Below are positions 55,815-64,000 of a stretch of DNA of 64,000 bases, piece after piece. Every line of letters begins with the position of its first letter. The stretch's first letter is position 1. The translations under genes and the position numbers were made by a program. Source of the stretch: Euphorbia lathyris. Lineage: Eukaryota > Streptophyta > Magnoliopsida > Malpighiales > Euphorbiaceae. Where the stretch lies: the NCBI RefSeq assembly GCF_963576675.1, contig NC_088910.1:100902807-100966806 (forward strand), written 5' to 3'. The notes under the pieces are model-generated. The model did no database searches. It was not told the DNA's origin and saw only the letters and a list, made by a program, of their open reading frames with translations.

Positions 55815-57000
55815 TTCAGTGTAGTATGTCCATAGATATTGTTATTTGTTTGGTCTCTTGGAATGGCGAATGGAAAAAGTTGCAAGTACCATGACATACA
55901 CAGGTGGTGAATCGAAGTTGCTATGGGTTTAAAAAAAATCAAGTTGGAGAAGTTAAAAGAGAGGGTTTACACTTGTGCATGTATTGATTCAACCTTATAT
56001 GATTTATGAATGTCCATGCAAGCAAAAGACAGTTCAAACAAAGTATCTATTATGGATTGCAATGATGTACGATGTTTCATATACTATTGCTCGTTGAACT
56101 CGACCCATGTGATGTTGGTATATGTTGATTTGGTACGCCAAACAATAGATGCACAAATTCCGTGAGGTTGTAAGGAAGAGAATGTTGAGACTAGTAAGCC
56201 TTCGCAAGACAATACACGTTCAAACCATGTGTCAAACTTATCAAGCAGTGCTCTAATTGTTGATCAAATGACACATGAAGATGTATATGGTACTTATAAC
56301 ATAGAGAATGATGATATTGGAGATTTGTGGGGTACTTATAACGTTGAGCATGATGATGCTCGAGATAAATTTCTACCTGAGACATGAACAATTCATAAAG
56401 TTGGTACTGAAAAAAAGCACGAGCTGATAATGTCCCATCAAGTATCTATAAGGCAGATGACGAAGACAGAAAACGAAGAAGGACTTGGTGGGTGCTAGAA
56501 GTCCATGATGCACATGTGGTTCCTATTATATCTAAAGCATCAATATGGGTGATCGGTTTAAAAAAGGTGCATGATATATTCATAAACAAAAAAGCATTGC
56601 AAGATGCACTCGGACGAGATGCAATTCAAGAGAAATATGAATGGAAGGTTTGTAAATCCAACAAGTCTTTGCTTGAAATTAAATGTAGACATGATGATGT
56701 ATGGAAGTGGCGGGCTGGAGCTATTGTGATACAGGATATGTTCAGACTTCGAAGAATGGATAGGATGGAGCAACACCCTTGTCCCAGATATCAAATTTTA
56801 CCACATCACAAACAAATGTGGGAACGTGTTGCAGGTACACTACTAGCAAATAAGTTTGATCAGGATGATAGAGTTTATCGATGAAAGGACATTATTTTCG
56901 ATTTTGGGAAAGAACACATAATTAACCTCTCTACATACAAGCTTGGAGAGCAAGAAGTTGTCGGATTATTGTGAGACATTGAAGAATTCTAATGCAGGTA
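55815..57000 (+). pseudogene. MuDR-type (MULE) transposase, N-terminal remnant
   Basis: The trace opens near 55825 with MSIDIVICLVSWNGEWKKL, the GEW-containing start of MULE transposases, then after frame changes MDCNDVRCFIYYC. The main frame at 56492-56884 encodes the MuDR N-terminal zinc-binding domain: FINKKALQDAL, EKYEWKVCKSNKSLLEIKC, VWKWRAGAIVIQDMFRL and HPCPRYQILPHHKQMWERV. After a stop at 56882 a piece resembling the INYMKAWRAK region follows (to about 56990). The catalytic DDE region is absent. It is inactive, and no inverted ends were identified. Confidence 0.85.
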
Positions 57001-57061
57001 TGGTAACTCATTTTAAAATTGATAAGGATGATCACTTTAAGTATTTCTTCATGTTTATATG

Positions 57062-57880
57062 TAGGGCTGTAAATGAGCCGAGCCGAGCTTTGGCCTGCTC
57101 GAGCTCGGCTTGATAGTTTCTTATCGAGCTCGAGCCAAGCTTCGAGCTCAGTTCAAGCTCAATTCGCTGTTCGAGCTTGGCTCATTTAGCAGCTCGATTG
57201 TTCACGAGCTATTCATGAGCCGAGCTCGTTTATCTAGCTCACGAGCTTGCTAACGAACAGCTCGTTTTATTTGTTAGTGAGCAGCTCATTCGTTGTGCTC
57301 ACGAGTAGCTCGTTTATTTTTCTATGAAAAGCTCATTTATTTGAATGGGCCAAGACTAATGGACTAATGGGATCGTCGTTAAGCCTCTCCACCATCTGTC
57401 TATAAACCACCGAGCGAAATAAACCGCCAGCCATCATCAAGCATTTTCTGGCCTCTAAATGATGATTAGAAAGAAAGAGATGAAATGAGTATAAATGAGA
57501 GAGAGACGGACAAAGAGAGAGAGAGAGGTAGCCGGAGAGAGGCAGGGAATCACTAGAAGCCATGGAAGATCTGATTTTCGATCTCGAGAGGAAGAGAAGG
57601 AGATGGGTGACTGTTCTGTATACAAAATGAGGTCAAACCCCCTAAAATCCAAATTTATAACCTGTATTTTCTATTTGACCCCGTATTTTATCATTTTTTT
57701 AGAACTAACCTTGTTTTTTTATTTCGTTCAATTAAATCCCCCCTCATTCTAATAAGCCATAATGTTTAAAATAAAGTTCAATTAAACCCTTCCATATTAC
57801 ATATTACCTTCCATGGACTTATTCATGAGCTTTAATCAATATTGTTCATGAACTTGTTCACGAGCATTGATCATGTCTTG
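57062..57880 (+). mobile_element. hAT-like element with GAGCTCG words, interrupted
   Basis: TAGGGCTGTAAATGAGCCGA at 57062 is a hAT-type terminus, followed by many AGCTCG/CGAGCT words to about 57345. Related words (CATGAGC, TTCACGAGC) reappear at 57820-57875, after a segment (57346-57815) with purine-rich GAGAGAGA DNA and an AACCCCCTAAAATCC block. The right terminus was not found. Confidence 0.55.
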
Positions 57881-58227
57881 AATTTGGTATTTCCAAATTC
57901 AATACATGGATGTCAACATCTCAAAATGAATGAGAAGACCAAATTCCTCTTTATTAAGAAGATAGCAAAGCAGTATTAGTGAGCTGCTAAAGCTTACTGC
58001 ATTTCCGATTTTGAAGAGAAATTCTCAAAACTACGTGAAATATATGCCCCTTACACGACATACTCAAAGAAGCTAGACTCTTTCAAGCTAGACTTGAGAA
58101 GAAATTCTTTATGGGTTTCAGATCAAAACCCCCTAGTTTGATTTCGATCGGTATCAACTGAAGTTCGAGGATGATTCTACCTCAATATTAGTGGCTGGAA
58201 CCGCGATCGGCATAGAGAAGGAAGGGG
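57881..58227 (-). mobile_element. Probable copia-type leader/gag fragment
   Basis: It lies immediately next to the primer-binding-site-like sequence (TGGTATCA) of the hairpin and, read on the minus strand, continues away from it as the 5' untranslated/gag region of a copia element would. No clear gag motif was read, so this rests on position and style. Confidence 0.3.
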
Positions 58228-58320
58228 ATGCCCTGGTGTTTGATACCATGTTAAACAATTAAACACAAAGTGTAACACTTTGTGTTTAATTGTTTAACAT
58301 GGTATCAAACACCAGGGCAT
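58228..58320. repeat. Perfect palindrome, 45-bp arms and 3-nt loop
   Basis: 58228-58272 and 58276-58320 are exact reverse complements around TAA. Each arm reads outward from CACTTTGTGTTTAATTG through TTTAACA, then TGGTATCAAACACC. The join of an ACA end to TGGTATCA looks like an LTR 3' end next to a tRNA-Met primer-binding site of a copia element, present here twice head to head. Confidence 0.97.
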
Positions 58321-60700
58321 ATAATAGAGTTAAGAATCATATACAAATATATTCTAGGATAATATAAAGGGAGATAAGGATAAAAATTGAGAGTTTCAGT
58401 TTATCCCTAACACATGATTAAAGGCTTACTCCATGTTTCAAGTTTTCACTTTTTACCAAATATAGAAAATTTATTCGACTGGTATTAAAATCAATTAATT
58501 ATAATATCAACAAAATTATGTTTTTTTATATAAGACGATGAGTTCGAATACACAACCTCTTACCTTTAATTTCGGAGATATAGTAACTGAGTTATACTCA
58601 TTTAGTTATAAAGTGGTTATAAAAATACATTTCAGACTGAAAACGTATTATATATGTCTAAATTGAAAAGTTATTTTTGGTGCGGATGTATATTATTTCT
58701 AAACCTTAACTAGCAAGTTAAACTTTAAGATTGAAATGAATTTTGATCGACAAATATGAATAAAATGAGACCCCTATGTATATTAAATGATATGTTTAGT
58801 CTTTCTATATTATATATATATATAGCCATGGAATTACTCACACTAGTCCTTGTCTAGTACATTTGTGTGTATGTAAATGTGTATTGGCATTTTCACTTAT
58901 TTCAAAATGGAAATAATCATAAAATATAGCAAATTATCGTATTCAATGAGGAATGCATATCAAATTTTTTCAAATAATAAAAAAAAAGCATCAAATGTAA
59001 AAATTTAGATCTAAAACCTTACAATATAAATAAATATAAGGCATTTATTACTAGGACTAATGAAATGGCGATTCAATCCTTTCGTTCCATGTGCGCAAAT
59101 TTTATTATGTATGTCCCACCAAATAAAAGTTATACTATATGGCAAAATAGCATCATCATTCTATGATTTATTCGATTTTTACATATGAAATGTCTGCTCT
59201 TTTAATTCAATTCACACATCTATCAAATATTTAACTAGCGATGTACTACATTGTGAATGTTAAATTTAATTAAAAAAAATGTGATCAGTTTTATTTTGGG
59301 TATATTTGGTTTAATCTATCATTGTTTACTGTTTGTTTTGTTATTGTTATTAGTTGCGGACTCCCATAGTTAATTAACATCTCAGATAGTGTAACATAAA
59401 GTAATACAATATAAAATTTAAAGTCTCGGATAATGTTCTTTTTCCACAACTTTGATACGACATGATATCTTTACATTTGGTTACCGTCTATTTGTAAAAT
59501 GACTTTGGAATAGATGCATTGATTAACCCCAAAATCATTTTTTCTAAAAGATATCATTATTTTGTTAATTATTTGGTTGCCTACGGCAAACTAATCTTTC
59601 GTCCATCTATAACTTCATTAGAAATATATACTTAAAAACTTTGTGTGGAACTGTAAAAGATGTATATAGAAATGGATCTCGCAATTTGAATCGGATGTTC
59701 ACATTAACTAACTTGTAAAGTTGAAACTTATTGTGTGATATTCTTTTGGTTTTTCTTCTACATAGCTTTTTTTTATTATTTTAAATAGTAGAAAAATATA
59801 TAGTTAGAATTGAAAATTAATTGGTGATAACTTCGGGAAAAAATTAGTTAACTTTTACCTATTAACAGAAATAATAAATAAAATAACTCACAATAACGAT
59901 AACTAGTAGAGCTTAACTAAATAAGCCATCATCATAAGGATAATTAGTACAAGCGGTTACATAAATTTGGATAATATCTCCAAAAGAGCATAAAAATTTA
60001 ATTTATCTCAATAAAACAACTTAACTTTACTAGTGTCCCAATAATGCCACTTTAGACATTTTTCGGTCATCTTCTCGTCAAAGTTGCTAACATGACATCT
60101 AATCACATATTCTTTTTAAGGATATTAATATTATTTTGTTAGCATATTTTATTATTGATGTTATTTTTTGGTCCATCTTTATTTTTTAAAAACACTACTG
60201 TAACAAATGTTAATATATATAATTTTTTATATTACAGTATAATTTATATTTTTGAAGTATATTTACATAATAATTCATTTATTAAAAATTAAAAAATATA
60301 AATTCGATTAATCTTTGACTAGCGTTTATCATTTTTTACAACTTTGGTGTTAGGTTAACTTATATAAATAAATTAATTTGTGATTAGTTTTCTTTTTATT
60401 ATGTATAGTGGTATTGAGATATGTGATTAGATATCATGTCAGTAGTTCCACTCAAAAAGTAGAGTGAAAAATATCTAAAGAAAGTTAAAAATAAACTTAA
60501 ATTAATTTATTGAGATAAATTAAACTTCTATCAACTTTGGAGACATTTTACAAACTTTCGTTACAACTGATACTAATTACCCATCATTATATGAAACTAA
60601 AAAATTTATAAATTCAATATATGTAAAAATGGCTAGCTAGATTAGATCTGGATTGAAAAGATGGAGAGAGTGGAATATATGTATATAGAAGATCCAGTTG
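58321..60700. other. AT-rich upstream region of the MYB gene
   Basis: No gene or clear transposon. TA runs near 58811-58822. AT-rich throughout. Confidence 0.5.
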
Positions 60701-60725
60701 GAGGGTAATAATGTAATATGTTGGT

Positions 60726-60733
60726 TATAAATA
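60726..60733 (+). promoter_or_regulatory. Candidate TATA box of the MYB gene
   Basis: TATAAATA lies about 200 bp upstream of the ATG and is followed by a CT-rich leader typical of plant 5' leaders. A second candidate, TATATAAA at 60893-60900, is only about 32 bp from the ATG and would leave almost no leader. The upstream one is therefore preferred. Confidence 0.45.
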
Positions 60734-60931
60734 TAGTATAGTCGGGCCAAATAATAATTTATACTTATCCCATTTATTTCGCTGACCTTTCTTCTCTGCC
60801 CATATCTTCATTTACAAGCACAAAAATATATCCCTCCTTCTTCTTCCTCTCCTCTGCTACTTCTCTCTTAAATTAAATTTCACTCTCTCTCTTATATAAA
60901 CACCAACTTCTATCCTTTCTTCTTCATCAAA

Positions 60932-62500
60932 ATGGGCCGTTCCCCTTGCTGCGATAAAGTCGGTTTGAAGAAAGGTCCTTGGACTCCTGAAGAAGATCAA
61001 AAACTCCTAGCTTATATTGAAGAACACGGCCACGGCAGCTGGCGCGCCCTGCCTGCTAAAGCAGGTATCAAAATAAATTATCGTGTCATAATTATAATAA
61101 TTATAATGTTATTTGATCTATGATGTTAATGATTTGGGTGTATAATTAAATTAGGGCTTCAAAGATGTGGAAAAAGCTGCAGGCTTAGATGGACTAATTA
61201 TCTCAGACCAGATATTAAGAGAGGAAAGTTCAGTTTGCAAGAAGAACAAACCATTATTCAACTTCATGCTCTCTTAGGCAACAGGTTCACTAATTACATT
61301 ATTATTATTATTTACTGTTTTCTGACATCCCAATCGTATTTCATTTATTGGGTATCTTTAAATGCGTAATCTTTTTCCAATTTTTTATTTGATATGATAT
61401 GACACCAAAAAATAATAAAAATTGCATCTTTTTTCTTTGGGATGCATTGAAATGAAACCAAGGGGTTTGTCTTTACACTAAATTATAGCATAGAAAAATG
61501 TTGAAGAGGTGTGTGTATTAATGAAGTGTTTGTTGTTGTGTTTGTCTTTAATTAGGTGGTCGGCAATAGCTACTCATTTACCAAAGAGAACAGATAATGA
61601 GATTAAAAATTACTGGAATACACATCTTAAGAAAAGGTTAGCCAAAATGGGTATTGATCCTGTTACTCATAAGCAAAAAAATGATGCTTTATCTTCTAAT
61701 GACGGCCAGTCCAAGAATTCAGCCAATCTTAGCCATATGGCTCAGTGGGAAAGTGCCCGTCTCGAAGCTGAGGCTCGCTTGGTTCGCGAATCCAAGCTCC
61801 GTTGTCATTCTTTGCCACCTCACCACACCTCTAATTCACATTACATTTCAGGTAAAGTTATCAATTTCTAACACGACAATACTGTAACATTTATATTATT
61901 ATGACGCGATAACATATTTTGAAAAACCTAATTCCAGGTTCGAATTCGGCTTGGAATACTGGAATTGGCGGCGATCTTGAATCTCCGACGTCTTCTCTTA
62001 CTTTCTCGGGAAATGCACCGCGGCCTCAGGTGACTATGATGCATAATTCAGGGATTGGATCGGAGAATGCAATGCCTATGATTGAGTTAGTCGGTACTAC
62101 TTCAGGTTCGTCGGAAACCGAAATTATTAAAGAAGAAGGAGAAATTAATGATTGGAAAAATCTCGGGAATTCGGATCATCACAATCTGACGGAAAATTCG
62201 GTTTCTTTTACATCAAATCTTCATCATCATGATCATATGGAAATTTCTATGGGGAATCCTTGGACGCCGGAATCTTTGAGGTTAAATAGCAGTGGTACTA
62301 TGGGAAATGCCATGGAAGATGCTATGGAAGAGGGTTTTACTAATCTTTTGCTTAGTGATTCCGGTGACCGGAGTTTGTCAGACAGCGGCAAGGATTCAGA
62401 CAATAGTGGCAGTGGAAGTGATTATTATGAAGATAACAAGAATTACTGGAACAGTATTCTTAATTTGGTGAATTCATCTCCTAATTCACCAATGTTCTAA
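60932..62500 (+). CDS. R2R3-MYB transcription factor, subgroup 9 (MIXTA/MYB106/MYB16-like), four exons
   Basis: Exons 60932-61064, 61155-61284, 61556-61851 and 61938-62500 join to 374 codons (373 aa). All three introns are GT-AG, and the first two sit at the usual R2R3-MYB positions. The R2 repeat (about 13-63) has tryptophans 17, 37 and 57; R3 (64-116) has Phe70, Trp89 and Trp108. MGRSPCCDK and [18 protein letters not shown] are diagnostic of plant R2R3 proteins. The subgroup 9 motif [20 protein letters not shown] is at 150-169, and the C-terminus [18 protein letters not shown] also matches this subgroup. The middle is Ser/Asn-rich. Family members act in the nucleus, promoting conical cells, trichome control and cuticle genes. 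The specific role here is inferred. No damage seen. Confidence 0.95.
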
Positions 62501-62804
62501 GAATAATTAATAATAATTATTAATTATTATTGAGAGTGGTATAATTAGCATTTGTTTTTCTCAATATATGTGTAGTGAGAATTTTACATTATTAGAAAGA
62601 TTAATTAGTTGGTTTCATTTTAATATAATGTTTAGTGGAAACATATATATAAAAGTAGGACCTTAATTAATGTTCAATGTTCTGCTAAAAGGATATTCCT
62701 TTAAATTCAAATGTAATAAGTAAAATTAGTCCTATTTTTTAGCAACAAATGCAGTTTTGGCACTCTCTCAACTTTATTCTTAACTTAATATATGAAAATC
62801 CACC
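62501..62804 (+). other. MYB 3' untranslated and flanking region
   Basis: An AT-rich AATAATTAATAATAATTATT palindromic stretch directly follows the stop (62502-62530), and several AATATAATG-type segments could act in 3'-end formation. The transcript end is not defined. Confidence 0.4.
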
Positions 62805-63321
62805 GTTTATTGTTTTTCTACCGGACGGCAATTAGACCAGCATTGTTATATGGTACGGAGTGTTGGGCAGTGAAACACTGTCACATCCATAAGATGTCGG
62901 TGGCGGAGATGCGTATGTTGAGATGGATGTGTGGTCATACGAGAAAGGATCGGGTGAGTAATGAAATAATTAGGATAAAAGTAGGGATCACATCTATTGA
63001 GAATAAAATGAGAGAAAACCGACTAAGGTGGTTTGGCCATGTGAGACGTAGAGCGCTTGATGCGCCGGTCAGGAGAACCGAAGAGTGGCAAAGGGATGTA
63101 GTGGTGAGGGGTAGGGGAAGACCTAAGCAAACTTGGAGGAGGGTGATCGAGAGTGATATGAGTTTACTGAGAATTGAGGAAAATATGGTAGTGGATAGGA
63201 CGGAGTGGAATGAGCGAATTTGTATCGCTGACATGACTTGATTTCACGGTTTTATATGATGTTTCATGTTAGCCGACCACGAATCATTTCGGAACTAAGG
63301 CTTTGTTGTTGTTGTTGTTGT
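62805..63321 (+). mobile_element. RTE-type LINE fragment, 5'-truncated, (TTG)n tail
   Basis: The open frame from about 62808 to 63241 encodes the RTE C-terminal region ([64 protein letters not shown]) and ends with a stop at 63239-63241. The 3' leader ends in TTGTTG repeats (63303-63321). The frame is intact over its length but lacks reverse transcriptase. It is the same family as 33048-34413 and looks younger. Target duplication was not identified. Confidence 0.9.
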
Positions 63322-64000
63322 ATCCAGATACAAATCAAAATATACTAAAATGTTATAAAGTCGGTTTCTTAACATCTTCGTATTTGAGACTTTTAGATCA
63401 AGATAAGTCAAGGATTTGAAATCTAGAGTTCATATATTAATAAAATTTCAATACATTAAAGAATGTGTCTCAGATAATTCGTACCTAATTAAAATACTAC
63501 TGTTGGATCTTACGTTTCAAGTTTTTGGATTAAATAACTCTTTCGAATATATAGCGTATACCTCATACATAAAAATGGTTATTAACTAGCGAATATTTAA
63601 TACACTTCTTCATGTCCGGGGTTGAATATCTAGAATGTAAATTTACCAAATTAATACATATATGTGAATAAGCATATATTAAGTGGTCGAATATTATATT
63701 AGATCACTGGATAAAATATAAAATTTAGTCTAGCTCGCACCGAAAAGAACTTTATAAAGAGAAAACGGCACCATTCACTCGTACAAAAGATATTTAGATT
63801 AACACATTATTGAATTTAAATGCATTAGTTGAACAAAAATTAAGTGAATGAAAGGGTAATCCATAATAAATAAGATAGTTTTAATGTGTAGAATTAGGAC
63901 ATTTTGAAGGGATGTATTTATGAACTTTTAATGGTGTTGGTTTCATGTCACACTCTTGGTTAATTACAATCAAGAAAATAAATATGAAAAACTTGCATGG
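63322..64000. other. AT-rich intergenic DNA
   Basis: No feature seen up to the window edge. Confidence 0.5.

Noticed and set aside
57333..57752. Frames on both strands across GAGAGAGA-rich DNA
   Set aside because: Low-complexity composition and interruption of a hAT-like element; no recognised motif.

Overview
This window is intergenic-rich nuclear DNA from a eudicot plant. The evidence is two spliced plant transcription-factor genes with small GT-AG introns, a microRNA164 target site, and a dense load of plant transposons (L1 and RTE LINEs, Ty1/copia, long-terminal-repeat pieces, tRNA-derived SINEs, hAT, Mutator-like and Stowaway-like MITEs, Helitrons) in AT-rich DNA. The sequence alone does not support naming a genus. 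I recognise only two host genes; almost everything else is mobile-element debris, palindromes and satellite DNA. No tRNA, rRNA, CRISPR array or prokaryotic feature was seen.

Layout. 1-2.1 kb: an internally deleted L1-type LINE (minus strand). 2.3-3.8 kb: two foldback MITEs. 4.3-5.4 kb: a three-exon NAC gene (301 aa) of the NAM/CUC/ORE1 group with a miR164 site. 6.0-6.6 kb: two interleaved palindromic MITEs. 9.1-12.3 kb: a copia pol remnant, a degenerate tandem repeat, and a truncated LTR holding a hAT element. 13.4-14.4 kb: a SINE split by a solo LTR. 14.4-23.4 kb: two related giant palindromes on either side of a 4.2 kb satellite block (a GTTAC-type pentamer, then about 155 copies of a 16-bp unit). 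23.9-27.5 kb: a 5'-truncated LINE with an 18-bp target duplication. 28.8-35.0 kb: more foldback, LTR and gag-like remnants and an RTE LINE. 35.0-37.7 kb: a (CCGAA)n hAT element and a Stowaway-like element containing a hAT and a Mutator-like insertion.

38.2-42.0 kb: a 3.8 kb Helitron that precisely interrupts a palindromic MITE. It carries twelve tandem copies of its own 5' end plus two separate LINE 3'-end insertions and one Stowaway insertion. A 260-bp relative lies at 49.4 kb on the other strand. 42.5-58.3 kb: nested palindromes, LTR remnants, two SINEs, a MULE transposase remnant, and a perfect 45-bp-arm hairpin with a primer-binding-site-like sequence. 60.9-62.5 kb: a four-exon R2R3-MYB gene (373 aa) of subgroup 9 (MIXTA / MYB106 / MYB16 type), followed by an RTE LINE fragment.

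The two genes are not visibly co-regulated: they lie 55 kb apart on the same strand. NAC proteins of this group act in senescence and organ-boundary programmes, and subgroup 9 MYBs in epidermal cell shape and cuticle. These roles are inferred from family. The richest material is the insertion history: target-site duplications and paralogous empty sites let many insertions be placed to the base and put in relative order.
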